From positions 1-39,839 of IMG/VR virus record IMGVR_UViG_3300031251_000973: a stretch of DNA of 39,839 bases, one strand, 5' to 3'. Shown here one piece after another: positions 1 through 6,629 of this stretch. Position numbers and translations under genes: made by a program. Position 1 is the first letter of the stretch, and every line of letters begins with the position of its first letter. The notes under the pieces were generated by a model. That model was not told the origin of the DNA and did not search any database. It saw only the letters and a program-made list of their open reading frames with translations. The stretch comes from a virus.

Positions 1-324
1 ATGACGAACGACCTTACAACCGTGAACATCCCAAAAAATCCCGCCGAGCGGCGGGTGTGGATCTGTGGACAGCTTCGGCTCAAGGGGAAATCCCTGCGCC
101 GCCTTGCCGCCCAAAACGGGGTTTCGCAGCAGGCGATGAGTGCGGCACTGCTTAACTCCTCCTCGCATCTGGAGCCGGTGATCGCGGCGGCGATCGGGCT
201 TACAGCCAAGCAGCTGTTCCCGGAGCGCTTCGGCGCCGACGGAAACCGGCTTTCCCATACACGAGAGCCACAGCGTAGCACGGCGCCTAAAGGCCGCAAT
301 GTCAAAGAAGGACGAGCGGCATGA
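1..324 (+). CDS. Ner-like DNA-binding regulator
   Basis: A 107-residue protein whose residues about 15-78 match the Ner/Nlp type of lambda-repressor-like helix-turn-helix domain. The visible pattern is a basic helix, then SLRRLAAQNGVSQQAMSAAL as the HTH, then IAAAIGLTAKQLFPERF, which corresponds to the Ner signature ending in a 'lfPeRf' motif. In Mu, Ner is the first early gene and down-regulates early and repressor transcription. Its position here, first in the rightward operon and upstream of the transposase, fits that role. The C-terminal 25 residues are a basic, probably disordered tail not found in Mu Ner. The stop overlaps the next start (ATGA). The ATG is the first base of the window, so a more upstream start cannot be excluded. 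Confidence 0.8.
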   Translation: MTNDLTTVNIPKNPAERRVWICGQLRLKGKSLRRLAAQNGVSQQAMSAALLNSSSHLEPVIAAAIGLTAKQLFPERFGADGNRLSHTREPQRSTAPKGRNVKEGRAA

Positions 325-596
325 ACAACGCAGCACCTTCCGCTTCGGGCGGCTGGAAATCCTCCTATCTGGCGCTGACGACGCTGTTGATGCGGCGGCG
401 GGAGGAACTGGGGATCAGCCAGGAGGCGCTGGCCGCGCTGCTCGGGATCGGGCGGCGGACGTTGCAGCGCTGGGAGAGCGGCGAGGCCGAGCCGCCGGGC
501 ATGCGGATGTTTCAGTGGGCGGGCGTGCTTGGGGTGCGGATTGCGCCAGATGTGGCGCAATCCGGGACGGATCAAAGCAACGGGAGAGCAGCATGA
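321..596 (+). CDS. XRE-family helix-turn-helix protein
   Basis: A 91-residue protein. Residues about 22-60 form a canonical XRE/Cro HTH: the segment around RREELGISQEALAALLGIG followed by RRTLQRWESGEAEPP, with the usual 'W-E-x-G' after the recognition helix. It is probably a DNA-binding regulator of the early region. Its ATG overlaps the stop of the Ner-like gene, so the two are co-transcribed and probably translationally coupled. Its own stop overlaps the start of the next small gene. A strong inverted repeat at 537-564 lies in its last codons. It could be a second transcriptional switch component; the lysogenic repressor itself, divergent in Mu, is not in the window. Confidence 0.75.
   Translation: MNNAAPSASGGWKSSYLALTTLLMRRREELGISQEALAALLGIGRRTLQRWESGEAEPPGMRMFQWAGVLGVRIAPDVAQSGTDQSNGRAA
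537..564. promoter_or_regulatory. Perfect 12-bp inverted repeat near the 3' end of the XRE gene
   Basis: The arms CGGATTGCGCCA (537-548) and TGGCGCAATCCG (553-564) are exactly complementary and separated by only GATG. The hairpin lies inside the coding end of the XRE gene, about 30 bases before the next start at 593. It could be an operator for the Ner-like or XRE protein, or an mRNA structure affecting translation of the 593 gene. There is no T tract after it, so it is not a classical terminator. Confidence 0.6.
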
Positions 597-802
597 GCAC
601 CATCATGCCACCCGGCTGGGTCAAGGGGGACGTGGTCTCATTCGCACTCAGTGTGCCGTCATGGATGTCGGCGGCGGCATTTCAGGAAATTCAAAGTGAG
701 ATCTATCGGCTACTGGAAACGGGAGCCTCATTCGAAGAAGCAAAAGCAGCATTAATGCCGCTCGTCGCTGCACATCATCCAGTCCATCCGGCAGCATCGT
801 GA
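593..802 (+). CDS. Small hypothetical early protein
   Basis: A 69-residue protein of unknown function. The start overlaps the XRE stop (ATGA) and is preceded by GGGAGAGC, a good ribosome-binding site. Residues about 20-60 are predicted helical (SAAAFQEIQSEIYRLLETGA). No family is recognised. Its last 155 bases overlap the 3' end of the minus-strand gene at 648-1121, which is unusual for phage genes. One of the two C-termini may have been created when the minus-strand cassette inserted. Confidence 0.45.
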   Translation: MSTIMPPGWVKGDVVSFALSVPSWMSAAAFQEIQSEIYRLLETGASFEEAKAALMPLVAAHHPVHPAAS

Positions 803-1121
803 TTCGATTGCCCACACCCTCATTTGCGATAGCAACCACCTGTAATTGCAGGTGGCGTTCGAGCAGTACACGCCAGCATCCGGCGGAAACGGCACCCCAG
901 GTCGCGGATACCGGTGATGCGGCAAAAGCGATGATTGCTGCGTCAGCCTCCGGCTCGAACCTCGCTTCATACACAACCGATCCAATCTTGTCGATGTGCG
1001 GTCGGAAGAGCTCGTTAAGCGGCCACAGAATTTCTACGGCTTGCCATCCGGCCACCGGAACGGGGGTCGCGCTATCGAGATCCATCAGGCCGGACAAAAA
1101 CGTCAAAGCTTCTTCGGACAT
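648..1121 (-). CDS. Minus-strand hypothetical protein (cargo gene 1)
   Basis: A 157-residue protein read against all its neighbours. The start at 1121 is chosen because AAGGGAGAAATTCTGC precedes it as a clear ribosome-binding site; a longer in-frame reading upstream lacks one. The N-terminal 115 residues look like a normal globular mixed alpha/beta protein (MSEEALTFLSGLMDLD at the start, then YEARFEPEADAAIIAFAASP). The last ~50 residues are Leu/Arg- and Pro-rich and are read through the antisense of the 593 gene, so they may be an accidental extension. No known family is recognised. It is the first of three minus-strand genes embedded in the early region. It is probably transcribed separately, possibly in the lysogen. 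Confidence 0.5.
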   Translation of the reverse strand: MSEEALTFLSGLMDLDSATPVPVAGWQAVEILWPLNELFRPHIDKIGSVVYEARFEPEADAAIIAFAASPVSATWGAVSAGCWRVLLERHLQLQVVAIANEGVGNRITMLPDGLDDVQRRAALMLLLLLRMRLPFPVADRSHFEFPEMPPPTSMTAH

Positions 1122-1184
1122 GCAGAATTTCTCCCTTGGTTCGGGTGTCTTGACAACCACCACCATAGGGGAAAACGCGCCGGG

Positions 1185-1196
1185 CGGGAATTCCCG
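1185..1196. promoter_or_regulatory. Palindrome CGGGAATTCCCG between divergent genes
   Basis: A perfect 12-bp palindrome in the 175-bp space between the start of the minus-strand gene (1121) and the next plus-strand gene (1297). It is placed where a regulator could control either divergent unit. Function is inferred from position only. Confidence 0.3.
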
Positions 1197-1212
1197 GAAT
1201 GATGTGCCTCCT

Positions 1213-1253
1213 AAAGGCCGGCGCCGATCAGCAACCGGTGCCCGCCGGCTTTT
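1213..1253 (+). terminator. Probable rho-independent terminator
   Basis: The left arm AAAGGCCGGCG (1213-1223) pairs with CGCCGGCTTTT (1243-1253) over 11 positions, including one G-T pair. The loop is 19 bases and the right arm ends in a run of T. It lies upstream of the gene at 1297 and could stop rightward transcripts or leftward read-through. The loop is longer than usual. Confidence 0.45.
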
Positions 1254-1296
1254 CCGAGAGGTGGGGGCAACCACCAATCCGGTAGGAAAAATCGAC

Positions 1297-1806
1297 ATGG
1301 GCAAAATCAACGGGAGCAAAAAACCGAGGCGGCGCACGCTCGACGCCATGCAGCCCGATTTCCTGGCTTTGCTCGAAGGCGCCATCGATATGCCGGCGGC
1401 GGTGCCGGAGCCACGGCGCGAGGCCGGGGCGGTCGATATGGAGATGCGGGTCCGCACTCTCCTCAACGAGGCGATCAAGGCCGGGCCGTTCGCCGACAGG
1501 GCGCATCTGGCCGAGGCGGTGAGCTACCTGTCCGGGCGGCGGATCACCAAACCGATGATCGATAGCTGGACCGGGGCCAGCCGGCCCCACCATTTCCCCG
1601 CCGATCTGGTTCCGGCGTTCTGCGTGGCGCTCGGCAATTCGATCCTGCTGCATGGCCTCGCCGAGGCGGCGGGCTGCGGCGTCACCGAAAGCATCGAGCT
1701 GATGCGCTCGCGGCTGGAGCGGCTGGCGCTGTTCATCCGCTTCGCCAAGGCGGAACAGAAGCGGATCGAAGCCTCGATGCCGCTGTTCCAAGGGGCAAGG
1801 TCATGA
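1297..1806 (+). CDS. Hypothetical early protein, probable DNA-binding
   Basis: A 169-residue protein with a basic N-terminus (MGKINGSKKPRRRTLDAM). A middle segment, residues about 50-100, could hold a helix-turn-helix (FADRAHLAEAVSYLSGRRIT then KPMIDSWTG), and the C-terminal region is helical (ESIELMRSRLERLALFIRFA). The start is supported by GGTAGGAAAAATCGAC upstream; the open frame extends further 5' but reads as antisense of other DNA. A gene of this size commonly lies just before the transposase in Mu-like phages, but I recognise no named domain. The last codons overlap the stop of the minus-strand gene at 1801 by six bases. Confidence 0.65.
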   Translation: MGKINGSKKPRRRTLDAMQPDFLALLEGAIDMPAAVPEPRREAGAVDMEMRVRTLLNEAIKAGPFADRAHLAEAVSYLSGRRITKPMIDSWTGASRPHHFPADLVPAFCVALGNSILLHGLAEAAGCGVTESIELMRSRLERLALFIRFAKAEQKRIEASMPLFQGARS

Positions 1807-2277
1807 TGGAGGGTATTCTTCCCGGAGAAGCGCTGAAATTCCGCGCGGCCAGATGTGAGTCCAATCTGGAAGATCAAGAAAATCCTCGGGAGAATAGGCC
1901 GGACCAAGACCCGACAGACGCGCAAACTCGCTCCCAGCAAGTTCCGCCACATCCCGATAGGAAAGGCCGATCGAATTCGCGATCCGGTCAGCGGCACGAA
2001 GCAAGCCAGCCGCCTCGGCCAGAAACTGAATGGCCGCGAATTGAAGGAGAAGAGGCTCGGCTTGCGCGCGAAGCAAGGCTTGCTGCCGTTTTGGAGTGGC
2101 GCCAACAAAACCTGATACAGCAGTTGCGTTTGAAATTCGCCATGCCTCCCATTCCTTCCACCCAATCTCGCCGAGACGGCGAAGCAAGACGGATTGCGTT
2201 TCTTCGTCACCCAATAGCGACTGGTTCAGTTCGGAGAGCATTCCGATACAGCGATTGGCGTATCCGGCTGCTGACAT
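1801..2277 (-). CDS. Minus-strand hypothetical protein (cargo gene 2)
   Basis: A 158-residue, mostly helical protein of unknown function (segments such as LLLQFAAIQFLAEAAGLLRA and NSIGLSYRDVAELAGSEFAR). The start at 2277 has GAGGAAGGTCCACC upstream as a strong ribosome-binding site. It lies between the 1297 gene and the transposase, tail-to-tail with the former and head-to-head with the latter. Sampled lines of its sequence are 53-65% GC, on average somewhat poorer than its surroundings. No signal peptide or membrane segment is seen. Its orientation and placement make it a candidate lysogeny-expressed cargo gene, so the transposase operon must be transcribed across it. Confidence 0.6.
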   Translation of the reverse strand: MSAAGYANRCIGMLSELNQSLLGDEETQSVLLRRLGEIGWKEWEAWRISNATAVSGFVGATPKRQQALLRAQAEPLLLQFAAIQFLAEAAGLLRAADRIANSIGLSYRDVAELAGSEFARLSGLGPAYSPEDFLDLPDWTHIWPRGISALLREEYPPS

Positions 2278-2361
2278 GGTGGACCTTCCTCGAATGCGAT
2301 TGCGGGATGTTCTACCGTCGGGTGCTTAGACGATTCTTGCGGCTCTGCAAAGGGGCGCGCC

Positions 2362-4464
2362 GTGGATGAGTGGGCCTCCGCCGCTGAACTGGCCGGGTTG
2401 AGCCCGACCGCGTCCGAGCTGCGCGAACTGGGGATGCGGGCATGGCCGAAGACTCAGCAGGGCATCAATGCGCGGGCCAAAAAATGGCAATGCGAAGGCC
2501 GTCAGCAAGGCAGTTCACAGGCATGGGAATATCTCCGTTCCAGCCTGCCGGCGCCGGTGCGGAAGGTCATGGCCCGCGCCCTGCTGAAGACCGCTTCCGC
2601 CGTCCCGGCCCCGCTCCCCGCCCTGGCGAAAATCCCCGTCAACACCGCCGATCTCAAGAACTATCAGCGCACGACCATGGAAGCCCGCGCGGCGATCCTG
2701 GCGGAGGTTGACCGGCTGGTCATCACCGCCGGAGTCGGGCGCAGCAATGCCGTCAAAACCCTGGTCGAGATGGCGCGGGATGGCACGCTGGCGCCGGAGC
2801 TGGCGCGGCTGGTGCCGATCGCCAATGCGCGGGGGAATGCCTCGCGGAGCCTCTGCCGCAGTACAGTCTATGGCTGGCTTGCCACCCGATCCCTGGCCGA
2901 TGGCGATACCGGAGCGCTGGCGCCGGTGGCCATCAGGGAAGCGCCGGTCCGGGGATGGACGCGGACCTTCATGGATTGCTACTGCATCCCGCAGAAGCCG
3001 ACCATTGCCGAGGTGCTGGACCGGCGCTGGCCGGAGGGCGTGGAAAAGCCGTCCTATGATCAGGCGCGGCGGTTCGTCAAAAAGCTCGGCACGGTCACCC
3101 GCAACAAGGGGCGGATGGGGCCGCGCGCGCTTCAGGCCTACAAAGCCTATGTGACCAGGGATGTTTCGGATCTGTGGCCGGGCGCCTGCTTCATCGGCGA
3201 TGGGCACACCTTCAAGCGCGAGGTTTCCAATCCGAAGACCGGGCTTCCGTTCAGACCCGAAGTTACCGCCATCCTCGACGTGTTCACGAAGGTGTGGGCC
3301 GGCTGGTCGGTGGCGCTTTCCGAGAACACGATCGCTGTGGCGGATGCGCTCCGTCACGCCATCACCTCCACGACCTGCTGCGCCATTTTCTATTACGACA
3401 ACGGCAAGGGCGCCAATAACAAGAAATGGGATGACGACATCACCGGGATGATGGGGCGGCTTGCCATCACCAAGCTGAATTCGGCGCCATGGACGAGCCA
3501 ATCGCGCGGGATCATCGAGCGGTTCAACGGCTCTGTCCTGCACCGCCTTGCCCGGCAAGCCCCGACCTATGTCGGCCAGCACATGGACAAGGAGGCCCGC
3601 GACCGCGCCTATAAGATCACGCGCAAGCAGATCAAGGAGACAGGATCATCGGCGCTCCTGACCTCCTGGGCGGATTTCATGGCCGAGCTTGAGGCCGAGC
3701 AGCTTCGCTACAACGCCACGCCGCATTCGTCCCACCCGGAAATCATCGATCAAGCCACGGGCAAGCGCCGGCATATGAGCCCGCAAGAGGTTTGGGACAA
3801 GGCCGTAGCGGCGGGCTGGACCGCCGATCCGATTTCCGCAGAGGAAGCGACCGATCTGTTCCGACCGGCGGAAATCCGGACGGTGCTGCGGTGCCAGATC
3901 GAACTCTACAACAATCTCTATTTCCATCCGGCTCTCGAAGAACTGCACAAGGAAAAGGTCTCGGTCGCCTTCGATATCCACGATGCGGCCAAAGTCCAGA
4001 TCCGGCTGCTCGACGGGCGCTTCGTGTGCGAGGCGGTCTTCGAGGGCAACAAGAAGGGCTACTTCCCGAAATCCTATGCCGAACAGGCGGAGGAGAGGCG
4101 CGTCGCGGGACAGGTAAAGCTGCTCGAAGGGCATATCGGGAGGGTCAAGCAGGCGCTCGGCCCGCTGCCGATCGAGCATCTGCCGGAGGTGCCCCTCACC
4201 TTCGATCAACAGCAGGCGGTCGAGGCCGAGTTTGCGCGGCTGGAAGCGCGCGAGGCCGTGGCATCCGCGCCAACGCCCGCAGCCGGTATCCGCCCGAATT
4301 TCCACGACGATGTTTCCTGGGCGCGATGGGTGCTGGAGCATCCGCAAGAGGCGCTCGACCAAGACCGGAACCACCTCAAGCGGAAGCTTCGAGACCGGAT
4401 TTTCATGGAATTACTGGAGATGCAAGGGCTGGACGTTGGTGCGCTCTCAGCCCTTGCAGCTTAA
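2362..4464 (+). CDS. MuA-type DDE transposase (transposase A)
   Basis: A 700-residue transposase that cuts and joins phage ends to target DNA during replicative transposition. Residues 1-65 match the Mu-type N-terminal HTH domain (EWASAAELAGLSPTASELR). The catalytic core shows Asp280 (FIGDGHTF), Asp346 (FYYDNGKG) and Glu386 (RGIIERFNG), with spacing similar to Mu's D269-D336-E392. A C-terminal beta-barrel-like region follows at about 470-550. The length is close to MuA (663). It starts with GTG after AAAGGGG. It acts in the nucleoid as a multimer on the phage ends with the MuB-like ATPase encoded next. The extreme C-terminal helical tail (MELLEMQGLDVGALSALAA) sits where MuA carries its MuB/ClpX-interacting tail. 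Confidence 0.95.
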   Translation: MDEWASAAELAGLSPTASELRELGMRAWPKTQQGINARAKKWQCEGRQQGSSQAWEYLRSSLPAPVRKVMARALLKTASAVPAPLPALAKIPVNTADLKNYQRTTMEARAAILAEVDRLVITAGVGRSNAVKTLVEMARDGTLAPELARLVPIANARGNASRSLCRSTVYGWLATRSLADGDTGALAPVAIREAPVRGWTRTFMDCYCIPQKPTIAEVLDRRWPEGVEKPSYDQARRFVKKLGTVTRNKGRMGPRALQAYKAYVTRDVSDLWPGACFIGDGHTFKREVSNPKTGLPFRPEVTAILDVFTKVWAGWSVALSENTIAVADALRHAITSTTCCAIFYYDNGKGANNKKWDDDITGMMGRLAITKLNSAPWTSQSRGIIERFNGSVLHRLARQAPTYVGQHMDKEARDRAYKITRKQIKETGSSALLTSWADFMAELEAEQLRYNATPHSSHPEIIDQATGKRRHMSPQEVWDKAVAAGWTADPISAEEATDLFRPAEIRTVLRCQIELYNNLYFHPALEELHKEKVSVAFDIHDAAKVQIRLLDGRFVCEAVFEGNKKGYFPKSYAEQAEERRVAGQVKLLEGHIGRVKQALGPLPIEHLPEVPLTFDQQQAVEAEFARLEAREAVASAPTPAAGIRPNFHDDVSWARWVLEHPQEALDQDRNHLKRKLRDRIFMELLEMQGLDVGALSALAA

Positions 4465-4484
4465 GGCCGAATAGTTATTCGGCC
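4465..4484 (+). promoter_or_regulatory. Intercistronic hairpin between transposase A and B genes
   Basis: The arms GGCCGAATA (4465-4473) and TATTCGGCC (4476-4484) are perfectly complementary and start immediately after the transposase stop codon. No T run follows, so termination is unlikely. It could protect the upstream mRNA or set the ratio of transposase to ATPase. It occupies most of the short gap before the next ribosome-binding site. Confidence 0.55.
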
Positions 4485-4514
4485 ACCCCCCAACAGAGAA
4501 GAGACCATAGCATT

Positions 4515-5294
4515 ATGAGAGCCGCATTCGTCAAGACCGAGAATTACAACCGGTTCCTATCCGGTCTCCTCGCCCTCAACGACCGGGGTGCCTCCGAGGC
4601 TTGTTTCCTGGTGGTCGACGGCGAGCCGGGCCTGAGCAAGACCACCATCGTCTATCGCTGGGTCTGTCAAGAGGGCTGTATCTATCTGCGCGCCAAGAAG
4701 GAATGGACGCCGGGCTGGATGCTGCGCGAGCTGCTCGAACTTCTCAAGGTCACCCCGGAATACAGCTTCGAGCGCATGTACCGGCAAGCCCTGGCGGCGC
4801 TGGCCGAGCAGGCGAAGGCGGCTGCGCGCGACGGCACCACCTTCGCGGTGGTGATCGATGAGGCGGACCATATCAGCCGCAAGGAGAACATGCTGGAGAC
4901 GCTGCGCGATCTCTCCGACATGCTGGAAATCCCCTTCGTGCTGGTGGGCATGGGGCGCATCCGCCACAACCTCACCCGCTTCAAGCAGATATCAAGCCGC
5001 GTCGGGCAGCCGGTCGAGTTCAAGCCCTGCTCGCTCAAGGATGTCGATGCGCTGGTCAAGGGGCTCTGCGAAGTGCCGGTGGCCGATGATCTCATCGCCT
5101 GCCTGCATCAGGTGTCGGAAGGCTACGCCCGCGAGGTCAAGGAAGGGATCGCGGCGATCGAGCGCTTCGGGCGGCGGGCGCCGCCGAACACGCCGATCGA
5201 CTGCGCGATGATGGATGGCGAGCCGCTGCTGATCGACCGCCGCACCGGCAAGGCGATCCTGGTGCGGGCGCCAATTTCGGCGACGGGGCGTTAG
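4515..5294 (+). CDS. MuB-type transposition ATPase (target DNA activator)
   Basis: A 259-residue AAA+ ATPase of the MuB/TniB/IstB type. Walker A is at residues 36-44 (GEPGLSKTT) and Walker B at 110-117 (VVIDEADH, with acidic Asp115-Glu116). A sensor-like segment, VLVGMGRIRHNL, follows. MuB binds target DNA, directs transposase A to it and gives target immunity. The start is the ATG after an AGAGAAGAGA sequence; the same frame is open far upstream, but only as a shadow of the transposase gene. It is shorter than Mu B (312) because it lacks that protein's long N-terminal HTH arm, a common state in Mu-like phages of other bacteria. Confidence 0.9.
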   Translation: MRAAFVKTENYNRFLSGLLALNDRGASEACFLVVDGEPGLSKTTIVYRWVCQEGCIYLRAKKEWTPGWMLRELLELLKVTPEYSFERMYRQALAALAEQAKAAARDGTTFAVVIDEADHISRKENMLETLRDLSDMLEIPFVLVGMGRIRHNLTRFKQISSRVGQPVEFKPCSLKDVDALVKGLCEVPVADDLIACLHQVSEGYAREVKEGIAAIERFGRRAPPNTPIDCAMMDGEPLLIDRRTGKAILVRAPISATGR

Positions 5295-5295
5295 G

Positions 5296-5910
5296 ATGGC
5301 CGCCGAACCGTTAAGTTCTGGCGCGCCCGACGCGCCGGGGGGCCACCAGACCTCGCTCCTCAACGCCATCCCGCCGGGTGCATGCCTGACGATGGATGAG
5401 CTGGCGGGCGCGTTACCGGATTTGAACCGGCGGCAGTTGAGCAACGCCGCCACCGGGCTGGCCCTGCGCGGCTTGGTCGAGCGGGTGGAGCGCGGCTGTT
5501 TCCGCCTGACCGATGGCGGCGAGACGGCGCAGGGTGCCGGGCTCGTCATCAAGTCCGGCCCGCGCGGCCCAATGCCGCGCAAGCGGGCGACGCGCAACAG
5601 CCTGACCTCGCGCCTGTGGCGGGCGATGCGGCTCAAGCGGAAATTCACGATCCCGGATTTGTTGGAACTGGCGGCGCGCGACGAGAAATATCCGCGCAAC
5701 ATGGCGGAGCGGCTCGTCCGGGCCTTGGCGGATGCGGGTTACCTCCACGGCCTCGGCACGCGGCAGAAGGGCACCAGCCCGACCAGCAACGGCTTCCGGC
5801 GCTGGACGCTGATCCGGGACACCGGCCCCTTGCCGCCGATCCGGCGCGGCGACGGCACGCTCTACGATCCCAATACCGGCGAGACCATTGTTCTTGGCTG
5901 GACCCCATGA
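5296..5910 (+). CDS. Winged-helix-like early protein
   Basis: A 204-residue protein beginning one base after the ATPase stop. It shows two helix-turn-helix-like halves. Residues about 30-75 contain LTMDELAGALPDLNRRQLSN followed by a beta-wing-like GCFRLTDGG. Residues about 100-155 contain FTIPDLLELAARDEKYPRN followed by ADAGYLHGLG. A comparable double winged-helix protein is common directly after the B gene in Mu-like phages, but its exact role is unknown. DNA binding is inferred from the fold pattern and high Arg content. The stop overlaps the next gene (ATGA). Confidence 0.6.
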   Translation: MAAEPLSSGAPDAPGGHQTSLLNAIPPGACLTMDELAGALPDLNRRQLSNAATGLALRGLVERVERGCFRLTDGGETAQGAGLVIKSGPRGPMPRKRATRNSLTSRLWRAMRLKRKFTIPDLLELAARDEKYPRNMAERLVRALADAGYLHGLGTRQKGTSPTSNGFRRWTLIRDTGPLPPIRRGDGTLYDPNTGETIVLGWTP

Positions 5911-6284
5911 GCCGGGCCACGAATTTGGAGCGCGCGCTGGCCGGATGGGGTGCTGATTTGCCCGATTGGGTCGAGGCCCTGGCCCGCGCCTGCGATGCTT
6001 CGAGCCAGACCGAGATCGGTAAACTGCTCCGTTACTCGCGGACGGCGATCTGCCTGTTGGTAAACGGCGAATACCACTGCAATCAGACCGCCATCGAGAC
6101 ACGTATCCGCTTGGTGCTGATGCGCCCGCCCGCGATCCATTGCCCCGGCGAGGGGCGCGAGATTTCAAGCGAGGCCTGCGCGGCCCGCGCCGTATCGCCG
6201 ATGCCGATGTCCAGCCCGCAGGAACTCCGCGCCTGGACCGCCTGCCGCACCTGCCCGCATAGCCGGATCGGAGGCGCCTCATGA
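5907..6284 (+). CDS. HTH protein with Cys4 zinc-binding tail
   Basis: A 125-residue protein. Residues about 25-60 form an HTH (SQTEIGKLLRYSRTAICLLV). The C-terminal part has four spaced cysteines (Cys79, Cys91, Cys113, Cys116; CP, EAC, CRTCPH) that probably bind zinc. This pairing of HTH with a Cys4 module is frequent in early regions of Mu-like prophages and is usually called a transcriptional regulator without experimental proof. The ATG overlaps the previous stop, and the following start overlaps its stop, indicating one tightly coupled operon. Confidence 0.6.
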   Translation: MSRATNLERALAGWGADLPDWVEALARACDASSQTEIGKLLRYSRTAICLLVNGEYHCNQTAIETRIRLVLMRPPAIHCPGEGREISSEACAARAVSPMPMSSPQELRAWTACRTCPHSRIGGAS

Positions 6285-6625
6285 CCGCATGCCCCTTCGG
6301 CCCGGACAGCGTCTATCGCTGGCGGCATGGACATAGCGAGATCGCCGCAAAACCCGCCGGCTATTTCAGGCTTGAAGGGCGGTATCGCGCCCTGCTGATC
6401 GACACGGCGGAGCAGTACTGGACCGCCGATATCGATGCCGCCGGCAAGTTGATGCGCATCGTCGCCGGCCCGGTAACCGCCGAACAGGCGCTGTTCGTGG
6501 CCGAATTGGCGATCACCGGCAGCCCCGGCCACGGCTCCGTATCCGGTGCCATCTCGACACTGGCCATCGGCCTGATGGCCAAAGGGTTCGCCCAACCCGA
6601 ACCCAATTCCAAGGAAAGGAACTGA
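6281..6625 (+). CDS. Hypothetical early protein
   Basis: A 114-residue protein with an N-terminal beta-rich half (SVYRWRHGHSEIAAKPAGYF, then YRALLIDTAEQYWTADID) and an Ala/Gly-rich C-terminal half. No signal peptide or clear membrane segment is seen and no family is recognised. It lies within the overlapping early gene chain; its start overlaps the previous stop. Confidence 0.5.
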   Translation: MTACPFGPDSVYRWRHGHSEIAAKPAGYFRLEGRYRALLIDTAEQYWTADIDAAGKLMRIVAGPVTAEQALFVAELAITGSPGHGSVSGAISTLAIGLMAKGFAQPEPNSKERN

Positions 6626-6629
6626 ACCG

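Noticed and set aside
1150-1155. Consensus TTGACA as a plus-strand -35 element
   Set aside because: No acceptable -10 hexamer lies 16-18 bases downstream.
1803-2369. Plus-strand frame before the transposase
   Set aside because: Antisense of the minus-strand gene 1801-2277; the translation is Arg/Gln-rich and lacks a ribosome-binding site.
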